Below the pieces are notes generated by a model that worked only from the letters and a program-made list of their open reading frames with translations, was not told the origin of the DNA and searched no databases. 64,000 bases of DNA, from assembly GCF_000003195.3 (NCBI RefSeq), contig NC_012870.2:17414501-17478500 (forward strand), given 5' to 3'. The stretch comes from Sorghum bicolor. Lineage: Eukaryota; Streptophyta; Magnoliopsida; Poales; Poaceae. The position numbers were made by a program, and so were the translations under genes. Each line of letters begins with the position of its first letter. Within the stretch, counting starts at the first letter, position 1. Of the stretch, positions 52,301 to 62,700 are shown in pieces.

Positions 52301-52344
52301 GCTCGCCTTGCCGCAGCCGCGGCTTTCCGGATGGCCCGTTGCAT
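46312..52344 (-). CDS. ETFQO: Electron transfer flavoprotein:ubiquinone oxidoreductase, mitochondrial
   Basis: Eighteen exons on the minus strand encode 586 aa: 52344-52065, 51961-51885, 51499-51393, 51278-51197, 51125-51017, 50807-50761, 50658-50584, 50175-50059, 49629-49561, 49279-49187, 48703-48601, 48245-48121, 47957-47908, 47816-47750, 47661-47582, 47091-46963, 46842-46776 and 46395-46312. An Ala/Arg-rich presequence (residues 1 to about 48) targets mitochondria. The FAD-binding GxGxxG is G59-x-G61-x-x-G64 ([11 protein letters not shown]). The [4Fe-4S] ligands are C531, C555, C558 and C561 (NCLHCKAC). In this family the inner-membrane enzyme passes electrons from ETF, reduced during branched-chain amino-acid and lysine catabolism, to ubiquinone. 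An in-frame ATG at 52437 would add 31 residues; the start at 52344 was chosen because it begins the basic presequence. Intron 5 uses a GC donor. The product is full length and looks intact. Confidence 0.96.
46401..46512. repeat. 56-bp tandem duplication in the last ETFQO intron
   Basis: Copies 46401-46456 and 46457-46512 differ at only two or three positions. The proximal copy starts 6 bp from the first base of exon 18, so the duplication spans the likely branch-point region of the intron. Confidence 0.9.
47166..47350 (-). mobile_element. LINE-like 3' end fragment in an ETFQO intron
   Basis: On the minus strand the fragment ends in a poly-A-like run after a stretch reading roughly ATGATACGCTGCTCTCC. 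I associate this with the 3' tails of grass non-LTR retrotransposons, from memory. It lies between exons 15 and 16, and no reverse-transcriptase frame is left. Confidence 0.45.
48291..48355. mobile_element. Truncated Stowaway-like element in an ETFQO intron
   Basis: It begins ACTCCCTCCAGTC and carries an inner inverted pair (GTTAGGACAC / GTGTCCTAAC), but lacks the second CTCCCTCC end. Confidence 0.5.
48735..48900 (-). mobile_element. Second LINE-like 3' end fragment in an ETFQO intron
   Basis: This resembles the fragment at 47166: a CGAACACGC...GTATCAT block beside a T-rich run on the plus strand, then purine-rich sequence. It has the same orientation and lies in intron 10. The two copies are diverged, which suggests separate insertions. 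Confidence 0.45.
50808..51016 (-). other. GC-AG intron (intron 5 of ETFQO)
   Basis: The exon ends in AGAG and the intron opens GCAAGT, with no GT at a frame-compatible place. The acceptor is TACAG before 50807. Joining here restores the conserved residues [14 protein letters not shown]. The rest of the donor (AG|GCAAGT) is an optimal U1 match, as is usual for GC-AG introns. Confidence 0.85.
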
Positions 52345-52507
52345 TGCTCTCTCTCCTGCTCGGGAGCCCGAGGTGTTCTCGGATTTTTGGAGAAGTGGGG
52401 GCGTCTGGCCGTTCGGAGAAGAAGGCCGGGAAGACACGGAAGTGTGGGCAGGGGAGTGGCACTTTGTTGGGTTTTTAATTTCACAAATTTTTTTTTTGTG
52501 TGTTTGG

Positions 52508-52522
52508 ATTGGATTGGATTGG
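52508..52522 (-). promoter_or_regulatory. Three tandem CCAAT boxes upstream of ETFQO
   Basis: Three abutting ATTGG pentamers on the plus strand are CCAAT on the gene's strand, about 165-180 nt upstream of the start codon. CCAAT is the NF-Y site. They could be promoter elements or a simple pentamer repeat in the leader. Confidence 0.4.
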
Positions 52523-52584
52523 ATGAGATCGCTGAGGTGGACGGACCGACGGAGACGAAAACAAACAGCTCTATCTTTCTCTGA

Positions 52585-52689
52585 TGGGCTCAGGTCCGTG
52601 TAGCCAGGCCCGTTCCATGAAGGCCGAAGTCTGGGTCCGAACCATTTGCCCTTTCTTGCGTCGTGGATTAGGCCCCGTCGTCATGGGCC
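52585..52689. promoter_or_regulatory. Two site II-type motifs upstream of ETFQO
   Basis: TGGGCT at 52585-52590 and TGGGCC at 52684-52689 match the plant site II element (TGGGCY), often found before nuclear genes for mitochondrial proteins and recognised by TCP factors. The motif is short, so chance matches are possible. Confidence 0.35.
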
Positions 52690-52729
52690 GACGGGTACGT
52701 GGAAATTGTACTTTTCTTTAAAAACAAAG

Positions 52730-52850
52730 TACTCCCTATATTCCAGATTACAAGACGTTTTCTATTTTAAAAGATATACTTTCTACATTTCAAATTACAA
52801 GACGTATTATTTTTTCTAGGTATGTTATATTTGTTGGGTATTTAGACATA
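52730..52850. mobile_element. Truncated Stowaway-like element upstream of ETFQO
   Basis: TACTCCCTATATTCC is followed by AGATTACAAGACG, and a second similar end (CATTTCAAATTACAAGACG) follows within 65 bp. No complementary end was found. Confidence 0.5.
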
Positions 52851-53143
52851 TCTCTCCTACTAAAAACACGGCACCAGGACCCATCTACCACTCCCCTGTG
52901 GTGAAGCCAGCACTAGCACGGTCAAGGCCTCCCTCTGACCCTCTCTGACGCAGCACCAACATAAGCAGCAACAACTTCCTACCGCATCGAGGAGACCCAG
53001 CGCCAGCGACTGCACTTCCTTTTTCAAAACACAGAGACACTCGCTCCCCTTCCCTCACGGCCGCAGCGAGTCCGCCCCGTTCACCCCTACCCCTGCCCCC
53101 ACAGCCGGCGGCCGGTGGCGAGTCTACTCCCCGTGTGCTCACA

Positions 53144-53367
53144 GGCCTTGTTTACTTCAAAAATTTTTGCAAAATAAGAATAGTAGCACTTTCGTTTGTA
53201 ACTATAGACTAACTAGGCTCAAAAGATTCGTCTCGTCAATTCCGACCAAATTGTGCAATTAGTTTTTATTTTCATATATATTTAATACTTCATGCATACA
53301 TCTAAAGATTCGATGTGACGGAGAATCTGAAAAATTTTGCAAAATTTCTGGGGAACTAAACAAGACC
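53144..53367. mobile_element. GGCCTTGTTTAGTT-family miniature element, copy upstream of ETFQO
   Basis: Ends GGCCTTGTTTACTTC and GGGGAACTAAACAAGACC. No clear target duplication. A short stretch of the core is deleted near 53,200. Confidence 0.85.
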
Positions 53368-56300
53368 TAACATGTCCACCCTCCAGCAGTTCTGCCTCCC
53401 GATCCCCGTGCAGACTGCCCGGCATCTCTCCACGACACCATATCTTTGTGTCGCGGGCAACTGGATCCTTCTAGGGAATTGTCGGATTAGGCTAGTTAAA
53501 CGGGATTAGCGAGCTACAGAATCAATTAGGAGTGGGTTAACTAACCTGTCCAAGCATGCACCAAGCATTAGATTACGTTCCCAGTACAGTACTAGACTCT
53601 GTGCTGCTTGCACGACGTAGTTTCCTCTGCGTACTTCTCTGTTGCGTGGGGTGGGAGACCGAGACGTTTGTCCTGGCCAAGGAACAAGAACAACACAATG
53701 CAATAGAGCATGATACTATTAGGGCAGTCCTAATGGCATATTTAGCCGAAAACAAATAAGAGTCGTGCTCGCCAAAGAAAAATTAAAGAAGAGCACAGGC
53801 GTACAGCTGCACCCAAGAAGAACGCACACGTTTTAGCGCAGCTTAATTAGTTTGCAGTTTTCCGTGGGCAAATTCGTGCGCAAGATCGTTCGGAGGCACG
53901 AATCTGCGGCGACCTGTGATGCAGCCGACACCGGAGCAAACAAACGCCGACCGTGTCCGGTTGCTGCACGCACAGTTTTTTTTTTCGCAAGGGATCCTCC
54001 ACACGGGCGGCGCTTGCTCCGTGCCTCCGTGCGCCGGCCCCCTACACGCGGAATCACGCAGTCAATGGCCCTAATAAACTTGCAAAATTGCCAATGCTGT
54101 CGAGCTAGAGTTTGTTTACATAATACATATGATAGATGTATAAATAAGCAGCTTTCAACGCTGCTGTTGCAATCAGCGCAGATCGGACCCATCTCAATTG
54201 TTCGCTTATCTTATAGTCATACTTTTTCTATCAGCCAACAATATTTTTTCTCACAGTAAATTAACTGTTTTTAGATATGACTTTTTATACTACTAGTTTG
54301 TTTGTGTGTTTTACAAGATGCTACAAAGCGCTGTTGCAGCTTACGATACGACACGGTCTCTTGTTCAGTTGCGACGTCGTTTGCTCCTCGCACGTAGCTT
54401 CCAAGCACACTGCACACTCATTTCTATTTAGTTTGGGTTGATTAATTTCTTTCTTCTCTTTTTTTTTCAGTGTATATCCATTGCACCAAACCTGAGCTCG
54501 TTCGGTGCATGTCAAGGCAAGCAAAGACACTGTTTCCTATTTAAATCATCTCCTAAATAAAATTTATTTGTTTGTTTGTTTGTTTATTAATAATAGTAGC
54601 CGCACGCACGGGTTAGGAAGAATATTGGATACTTCTGTCGGTCCTGTCTGAATGTCTGATTGTCTTATTCTCACAGATACACGTCGCAACTCGTGAAGCT
54701 TCTCGCTTGCTTCACGTTCCCCCTTTCGCAGAAATAAATACAGCCACATCGTTATCGCTTTGATCCTCCAGAGATATAAATTCGCGTGATTTTCGAGTGG
54801 CTGATGATCAATCGGTTTTAATTTGCGTCGCCCAATTATTTTTAGTTGATGATTCGAGGGCGGTGGTGTGCTATTCAGAATTCAGGAATGTGATGGAATT
54901 GGGAGCCTGCCCTGCTGCCATCAGCAATTAGGAGCAGATGGCCCCGCACGAGATCGCTATTCTGTGCTCTTGCGAGATAGGACAGGGGAACTTCTTGACG
55001 GAATTCGAGATCTTTTCCTAGTTTTTTTTTTAAAAAATGATCCGGCCACAGCTTTGATTTATCATTAGAAGAGTTCAGCATAAAACTTTTAAATGTGCGA
55101 GTTGCGCTACAAGCTGCAGCCTAAGCAACAGAGGTCCAGAAAATTATTAGACGGGATTTGAGCCATTACGTTAGGACGTCGTCTTCTACATTGGGACCGA
55201 GCCGGCCGCTGTACCTGTACTCGCCATGGACGTCAATCCATATCCTGACGTGAACCGTGATTCAGTGGGGTGATGATGCGTTCTGTAGGTCTGAAAACTG
55301 ACGGACGATCGAACGACAAGCACACACACAGAGAAGGCCTTCGCGTTTTCCATTCAGATTTCGTGTCTGCCTGTTTGTCTATCAACCAATGATTCAGTTG
55401 CTTGCAGACCCGGGACACTAATTTCCCAGATAATACATGCATACAATGGTTTGTATAGTCGTTTTCTGAAGATTGGATGGTTGCAATATTCTTTTCTTTT
55501 TCTTGCCGATCGAAGACCGGGCAATGATTTCTTCAATATTCTTTTTTTCTGACGACCGAATGATTTCCATATTGTTTTCTGAAGACTATGTATATGATGA
55601 TTTCAATATTTGAGCTGAGATTTCTTGTTTCTGGTGACATGCTAATCGCGACAGCAGGTTGGTGTTCTCTGAACTTTTGTCGGCCCCCTGCATGGAGCCC
55701 ATCGTCTCGTCTCCACAAGTTTTTCACTAAAAACCAGCGTTGTTTATTCAGTTGCTTAACCGTAGAACCCTAGACCTTGAGCGCTTTTGCGGTGCACTGT
55801 CACAAGTTATCTTTGAGCTTTCACGCATTGAAGTTGTTGGCAAACGCTGTCCGTCACCGTCGGTCACTAGCACGGTAGCGTCGCCATGTATATTATATTT
55901 CACGAGCGGCAACCAGATGGACGTGAGCTGATGGTGAAATATGAACTCGATGAATGCCTCTAGGCTCTAGCACTAGAGAAGTGGAGGGCAAGACAGTTTT
56001 CGGACATGTGTTGCACACGGCCAATTCATCAGAGCTGAGCTATAATAGGCCCCTTCCAAACTGTGACATGCAAGCTCGCTTCACCTTCAACTTGAACCAT
56101 TGCTTTCGTTTTCAGTGCTCACCTCTTTCGGCACCTTCCTTATTTTATTGCAACATTCTCATGAAAATCAGTCACTGAAGAAAGAAGCAAGCGCATAAAA
56201 ACTGTGAATAAGCCTGCTGAAGAAATGCAGTAGTAGAAGCTTAATTAACTGACCGACTGATTGAGTTCTGAACTTCTGATGCAATAGCTTTGCAGTAGTA

Positions 56301-57049
56301 CAATTAAGGACTGACTGAATCGTACTGACAGGTCCCAATAACAGTAATCGCCTTGCTTTTCCGGTGGCACAGGACACTGATCCCTGTTCTCCGTAACTTG
56401 AGTCGTCCATGGCACTGTTCTTCCAATCCAGCCAGCTGTTTCAGACTAAAGCCACTGGGACCTCTCGATCAGCTTTAGCTAGGCCTAGCAGAGTTACTAC
56501 TACAGGGTACAGGCTTACTAGAGCGTCATGTTCCTGAAGAACATTTAGACGCATGCATTGCTCTATTCAGTTAGCATTTGTGGTGTCCAGTGAGGCGTCC
56601 GAATCAGCAGCGCCCAAATGATTGCATCTTGGCCTACAATCCCTGTGCCTGATGACACAGGCTCAGCGACCTTTTGCTTGCTCCCCGTACGAGCCGGCCG
56701 GCCTTGATTTCAGCAATCAGCCAGCCGCGGCCGTACGCGGTACGCCCCCCTCCCTCCCTCCCTGGAAGAAACAAAATGGCCGATGAAACGCATGCAGGAC
56801 CTGACCGGTGGCGCGTCACACCGACGGCTGGCTCGCGCCGCCGTCCGGCCGGTCGCCTCGCCGACGCACCGCCAAACCAAACCTCCAAGGGGCCCGGCTC
56901 AGATTGCTCCCCATGGTGGAATGGATGCCCGATCATCTCATTGTCTCTGTGTCAAATCCTTCACAACTTTTCTTTTTCGAAGCAAATGTGTATATATGCA
57001 GCTGCAAGAGTTTCACTGCTTTCGTATTCAGAAATCAGATGTGTCTGAA
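53368..57049. other. Intergenic, no gene recognised
   Basis: Composition varies, with short GC-rich patches (53,850-54,050 and 56,680-56,920), but all frames are under 145 codons and none resembles a known protein. Confidence 0.45.
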
Positions 57050-57371
57050 GCCCTGTTTAGATTAGAGATGAAAATTAAATTTTTTGGGTGTCATATCGGA
57101 TATATCGGAAGAAAAAAAAACAAATTACATAGCTCGTCAGGAAACTGCAAGACAAATCTATTAAGCATAATTAATCTGTCATTAGCACATGTGGGTTACT
57201 GTAGCACTTAAGGCTAATCATGGAGTAACTAGGCTTAAAAGATTCGTCTCGCGATTTTAAACCAAACTGTGTAATTAGTTTATTTTTTATGTACATTTAA
57301 TGTTCCATGCATGTGTCCAAAGATTCGATGGGATGGATGAAAAAATTTTAGGTAGGAAACTAAACAGGGCC
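57050..57371. mobile_element. Second GGCCCTGTTTAGTT-subfamily element, opposite orientation
   Basis: It starts GCCCTGTTTAGATTAG and ends AACTAAACAGGGCC, with the same ATTAGCACATGTGGGTTAC core as the copy at 32482 but inverted. One terminal G is missing and the target duplication is unclear. Confidence 0.75.
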
Positions 57372-57516
57372 TTAAGCGTAGAAGCCACCTGTTACTCTTT
57401 GGCGCCAGCGACTTGTCACCTTCTCCATGTCTTGGCTTGTTGGACTGGATCAGAATCCATCCCGTGGCATCGAGATTTTAAAGAGAGAGAGGTCTTCCTT
57501 CCATCGACCCATAAAA

Positions 57517-57538
57517 GCCGGCCGGCCGGCCGGCCGGC
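57517..57538. repeat. CCGG tetranucleotide repeat
   Basis: Five and a half GCCG/GGCC units in a row, an uncommon self-complementary GC repeat in an AT-rich intergenic region. Confidence 0.9.
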
Positions 57539-58196
57539 GAGAGGGAGGAGGGAGGAGGGTTGGCTTGACGCAATAAATCTGCCACCTTTAAAAACGCTCT
57601 CGTACGCGCGCCCCATGCGGGCTTGTTGAGTTCAGTGAACGCGAGCAGGCGGCGCCGGAGTTCTTGTGAAGGTTCAGGAATCCGATGCGCCTCCATTCTC
57701 CTCTTTTGTGTGCTCGTGGTTCATCATCATGCCCGTACGCGTGGAAAGTTATATGCTGCTTTTAACCTTTTGGTCCCTCCCCCCTCCCAGATCAAAGCTC
57801 ATCCGATTCCGATCAGTCTATCACACATTCACACAGCTCAAAAGCGATCAACGTCTTCAAGAAACCTGAAACCCGTGTATGTAGTACATACAAAGTTCCG
57901 CGAGCGTACAAGTCTTTTGAGAGCACGTCTGTAACGCTACGCAGGCAAGCTAGGTTTTCGCGTGAAAGCATTGCCGTATTTCCAAACTGCATGCGAGGGT
58001 ATAGCTTTCGCATTTTTGTGAAGGGGATTGATTAGGATTCTGCTTGACTGAACACCAACCCAAACCGGATGCATGAACGAATCGCAGCTACGCTCGTAAC
58101 TTCCCAGCACGCGGAGTTCGTTCGGGGAATCAAGATTTGCATCTGCATCATCATCAGAAGCAACCAAACAAGACGCATCTATCACGACGACTCTCG

Positions 58197-58442
58197 GGCC
58201 TTGTTTACTTCCCAGAAAATTTTGCAAAATTTTTCATATTCCTCGTCACATCGAATCTTTAGACGCATGCATTAAGTATTAAAAAATATAGACAAAAATA
58301 AAAACTAATTGCACAGTTTGGTCGGAATTGACGAGACGAATTTTTTGAGCCTACTTAGTCTATAATTAGACAATATTTATCAAATACAAACGAAAGTGGT
58401 ACAGTGTTGATTTAAAAAAAAATTTCGAAACTAAACAAGGCC
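58197..58442. mobile_element. GGCCTTGTTTAGTT-family miniature element
   Basis: Complete, with target duplication TCG (58194-58196, 58443-58445). First of a cluster of four within 1.6 kb. Confidence 0.92.
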
Positions 58443-58946
58443 TCGGATGCGCTGCGTCCTCCTCCCCGCAGCACGCATCATCGCTCGCCCTGCGCTGCGG
58501 CTGCGCCCACAGGCCACAGTGTGCAGCACAGCTCCCTACTGTCCGCGTCGGCCTGGCCTCCCTTCCTTGACCATCCGCTTCCTCCTGCACCCTCCTCCGA
58601 TCCACCGCGGGCCGGACCACGGCGCCACCACACCACACCAAACCCATCCCCAACCAGACCGAGCCGTCACTCTCGTCTCCGACACGTCGCTCCCTCCACT
58701 CTCACGCACGCCGTATACTACGTAGCGTACGTAATACAGGAGAATTAAGGCCTCCGTTTTCACGGTCAGTTGCCGTAAATATCGTACTAGCAACAGCAAG
58801 TAATGCTAGGGCGAGGTCCTCCTAACGGCGTGGCGTGTCTTGCTCCGATGTGTCTCGGCGGACGAAACTGAAGGACACGCGTGCGCGGATGGTCTGCGGC
58901 TAGCTTTACAGTGGTGTCCGGACCAACTATTTTGGAGTCTGATTGA

Positions 58947-59417
58947 GGCCTTGTTTAGATGCGAAAACTTTTTGGATTTCGCTACTGTAGCACTTTCGTT
59001 TGTTTGTGACAAATATTGTTCAATCATAGACTAACTAGGGTCAAAAGATTTATCTGGCGATTTACATAATAACTGTGTAATTAGTTTTTATTTTTATCTA
59101 TATTTAATGCTTTGCCGCAAGATTCGATATGACGGGAAATATTGAAAACTTTTTGGTTTTTGGGGTGAACTAAGGCCTTGTTTAGTTCGCAAAAATTTTT
59201 AAGATTCCCCGTCACATCGAATCTTTAGTCGCATGCATGGAGCATTAAATATAGACGAAAATAAAAACTAATTGCACTGTTTACCTGTAATTTGTGAGAT
59301 GAATCTTTTGAGCCTAGTTACTCCGTGATTGGACAATGTTTGTCAAATAAAAACGAAAATGCTACAGTAGCCAAAAAACTACAAATTTTGGGAACTAAAC
59401 AAGGCCTAAACAAGTCC
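58947..59417. mobile_element. GGCCTTGTTTAGTT-family element, outer copy of the second nested pair
   Basis: The left end GGCCTTGTTTAGATG and right end TAAACAAGTCC are separated by an inserted family member 11 bases from the right end. Flanks TGA and AGA match only partly. Confidence 0.85.
59174..59406. mobile_element. GGCCTTGTTTAGTT-family element, inner copy of the second nested pair
   Basis: It is inserted in the TAA of the outer copy's right terminal repeat, duplicating TAA (59171-59173, 59407-59409). Confidence 0.92.
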
Positions 59418-59574
59418 AGATTGGTCGCTGCTTTAGGAGACGGCAGGGAGGACAGATCGGAGCTCCGGTGGACCATCCTTGAAGCTAAAGAATATTTTGC
59501 AGTTGCTGCCCGAGTGGAAGATTAAAAAGATTAAGAGGGATTATAATGATGTTGCTCATGAACTTGTTCATTTA

Positions 59575-59817
59575 GGCCTTGTTTAGTTCCCAAAAAATTT
59601 TGTAAAATTTTTCAGATTCCCCGTCACATCGAATCTTTAGACGCATGCATGGAGTATGAAATATAAATAAAAATAAAAACTAATTGCACAGTTTGGTCGA
59701 AATTGACGAGACGAATCTTTTGAGTCTAGTTAGTCCATGATTAGACAATTTTTGTCAAATACAAACGAAAGTGCTACAGTATCAATTTTGCAAAATTTTT
59801 TGGAACTAAACAAGGCC
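59575..59817. mobile_element. GGCCTTGTTTAGTT-family miniature element
   Basis: Complete, with target duplication TTA (59572-59574, 59818-59820). Confidence 0.93.
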
Positions 59818-59820
59818 TTA

Positions 59821-60746
59821 GCTAGACGGAATGTCCATAGTACGACTTGGTTGAGGCAAGCGCCTGCGTGCGTTGTTGACCTCTTGAAACATAGTTGTAA
59901 TCTTTGTGCTAGCTAAATAAAGATCTCTCTCTTTCCCCCCAAAAAAAACAGTAAGTAATGCTGGTCGGTTAAATCCTTTGTTGATTGGAGTGATTTTTCA
60001 CTGCGGTGAGTGAGCGGTCATCAGGACCTTTTTGAGCTGATCGGAGCTCGGCAGCGGCAACCTGACTGACATGAAGCTGAAGCTTCAGGCTTTACTAGCC
60101 CCTGAACGTACTAGTAGTACGTCGTGCCATCATCTCAACAAGAACCTGCCCCTGCCGTGCCTAGTGCATCCATCGATCATCGATCAGTGGTGGGTGCGAG
60201 ACATCCTGGATCGTGAAGGAACCACATCTACACTGTTTTCACGCCTTGGCTGCCTTTCGCACATGATGCGTGCTGCCGTTAAGCTTCAGCTGCAACCTAA
60301 TCCGGCGCAAGCTCCACACCTACTGGACAGACTCACACTCACTGATCACTGATATGATCACCCTTCATCCATATATCATCGGTCTGTGTACTAGTCACAC
60401 ATATATTGGTGTACTGGTCCCAATTATACGTCTAAACAAGAGCATAATTTCGCTGTAATCCATGGAACTCCACGGATAATGGAAGGACTAGATTATATAT
60501 ATATATATGAAGAACGGTCCGTTAGATGAGCCCCAAAACCAGAAGCATATTTGGTGAGGCACAATTGTACTATTGGAGACTTGTGAGTAAGGTGGGGCCC
60601 ACATGTCAGGCACACCCCATCATGCCTGCCACTGTTGCATAATTTTCCTCCCTTGCTTTACCTCATCACCACCACAGCTCACGTCCTAAAGTTGGGACTT
60701 CACAGTTCAAACCCTCCACCAAATCTGAATTCCCCACGCCCACCTG
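59821..60746. other. Intergenic, promoter-distal region of the kinase gene
   Basis: No gene is recognised. A 93-codon ORF (60,071-60,352) has no recognisable similarity. Confidence 0.4.
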
Positions 60747-60754
60747 TATATAAG
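60747..60754 (+). promoter_or_regulatory. TATA box of the kinase gene
   Basis: TATATAAG sits in a GC-richer context 190 bp before the kinase start codon. A C/T-rich leader follows from about 60800 to 60915. Transcription would be expected to start near 60780. Confidence 0.7.
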
Positions 60755-60936
60755 CCTTCCCCCCCAAGTACACAGAGACGCAAATACAGAGAGGCAGAGG
60801 GCAGGGCACCATCTCCCTCCCTCCATCTTCATCCACAAGGCTCGGTGTGCCTCACAAGTCCTCCTCTCCTGTCATCTCTCCTCTCCTCTGCCTCTCCTCT
60901 CCCATCTGCTGTGTGCAAGAAGCTTCCTTGGACAAG

Positions 60937-62110
60937 ATGGGAGTGCAGAGGTACAGGTTCTTCTGCTGCGGGTGTGGCGCCAATGCGGCGGCCGGCGACA
61001 GGGAAGGCGACGACGATGGTGATTTCGGGGTGTTCGACGACAAGGCTCAGGCTGAGAAGGGGGTCGAGGCCGGGCCGCGGGGCCTGTCGTTGGCGCAGGT
61101 GAAGGCGATGACGGGCGGCTTCACCTCGGCTGTGGTCGGCGAGGGCGGGTTCAGCACCGTGTACCTCGCCCGCCTCTCCGGCGCGCTCGCCGCCGTCAAG
61201 GTTCACCGCAGCAGCGAACGCCTCCACCGCGTGTTCCGCCAGGAGCTCGACACGCTCCAGCGCGTCCGGCACCCGCACATCGTCCGCCTCCTCGCCTTCT
61301 GCGACCAGCAAGGTGTGTGTGTGTGTGTCTGTGTGTGTGGTCTCCTCTGCTTTCTTGCGCCTCCGGCGTCTGCCGCTAGTGCGACTTGTGGTGCTGATAC
61401 TGGAAGGTTTTTCTTTTCGATTCGCAGAGGAAGGCGTGCTGGTGCTCGAGTTCGCGGCGAACGGGAACCTGCACGAGCGGCTCCACGGCGGGGGCAAGGC
61501 CGCGGGGACGATGCCGTGGGCGCGGCGGGTGTCGGTGGCGCTGCAGACGGCGCGCGCGCTCGAGTACCTCCACGACCGCTGCGAGCCGCAGGTGGTGCAC
61601 GGCGACGTGAAGGCGTCCAACGTGCTCCTGGACGCGTCCATGTCCGCCAAGCTCTGTGACTTCGGGTCGGCGCGGATGGGGTTCTCGGCGGCCGTCCGCC
61701 CGCGGTCGTCGGCGCACACCATGCTGGGCTCCCCGGGCTACGTCGACCCGCACTACATCCGCACGGGCGTGGTCACCAAGAAGAGCGACGTGTACAGCTT
61801 CGGCGTCCTGCTCCTGGAGCTCCTCACGGGGATGGAGGCCTTCTGCGCGGAGGAAGGCCGGCTCCTCACCGCCGTCCTCGCGCCGCGGCTCAGGGCCGGC
61901 GGCGACGCGCGCGGGATGGTCGACGAGAGGCTCGGCTCCGCCTACGACGCCGCCGAGGCCGCCGCGGTGGCGGCGCTCGCAGCGGCCTGCGTCGGCGAGA
62001 ACCCCAGCCTCCGGCCGTCCATGGCCGACGTGGTGCGCACCCTGGAGCAGAGCGCGCAGGGATCCATCTCCGCCGTGGGGAGGAGATCGGACGGCCACGG
62101 GAAGGTGTGA
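60937..62110 (+). CDS. Receptor-like cytoplasmic kinase, non-RD type, similar to At1g33260
   Basis: Exons 60937-61312 and 61428-62110 encode 352 aa, joined through a 115-bp GT-AG intron. The whole protein is essentially one kinase domain: Gly loop GEGGFSTV (68-75), ATP lysine K88, alpha-C E103, catalytic loop HGDVKASN (H183-N190, D185), DFG at 203-205 and [10 protein letters not shown] with [16 protein letters not shown] further on. The residue before the catalytic Asp is Gly, so this is a non-RD kinase. There is no signal peptide or transmembrane helix. The N-terminus has Cys10, Cys11 and Cys13, which could be S-acylated to hold it at the plasma membrane. Length and motifs resemble the 'probable receptor-like protein kinase At1g33260' group. 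All catalytic residues are present, so activity is likely; substrate and upstream receptor are unknown. Confidence 0.92.
61313..61342 (+). repeat. GT microsatellite at the kinase donor splice site
   Basis: The intron begins directly with a run of GT dinucleotides broken by one CT. The splice donor itself is the first GT of the run. Confidence 0.85.
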
Positions 62111-62700
62111 GTCACCAAGGGCCAAGGGGGAAGTCGTCGCGTCCACCGAGGCGCTCAGATCTGGCTTGCCGAGTTGTTAACGTGCGTGCGTCGCACACGT
62201 GGCGCCCGGCCATTGGTTGGTAGGAGAACAAAGCGTTATTAGTGGGCGAGCATATCAAAAAGACGAATCCAAAAAAAAGGGGAAGAAAAGCGTGGTGAAA
62301 AAAAGCGTTGATTAGGGGGAAAGATTTGGATGGAGGAGATAAAGAAAAAGGCAGGGCTAATTTGTGCGCTGATGGTTGGGGATTTCGATGATATATTATG
62401 CCAAAGCGGCATCTGCTTGGGAGAGGCCAAAAAAAAATATTGGATCGTACAGCACACGATTCTAAGATTTTGTTTATTCTTATTATCAGTAGTAGTTTCT
62501 TTTGTTCTTTTTTTAAAGTATTTCGAGTGTTTCTTCCATGCCGTTGTTTGTACGTATAGTTTAGCTAGATTTCGATTTGTATTGATTTGTTGAGAGCTTG
62601 GTTTGTGAGTGCTGTCTGCTGTGTGAAAAATGAAATCGCTTCATGAAAATGTGCCCTTGGCAGAACGGCACAGTCCTTGTTTCAAAAATAAATGGGCGTT
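62111..62700 (+). other. Probable 3' untranslated region and flank of the kinase gene
   Basis: T-rich sequence follows the TGA. An AATAAA occurs near 62686, but the true polyadenylation site is uncertain. Only small chance ORFs are present. Confidence 0.35.

Noticed and set aside
52344..52437. Upstream in-frame ATG of ETFQO at 52437
   Set aside because: It adds 31 Ser/Pro-rich residues before a good mitochondrial presequence that begins at 52344; probably leader sequence.
60829..61722. 297-codon minus-strand open frame opposite the kinase
   Set aside because: It runs across the kinase exon, intron and catalytic region and has no family resemblance; a GC-rich shadow.
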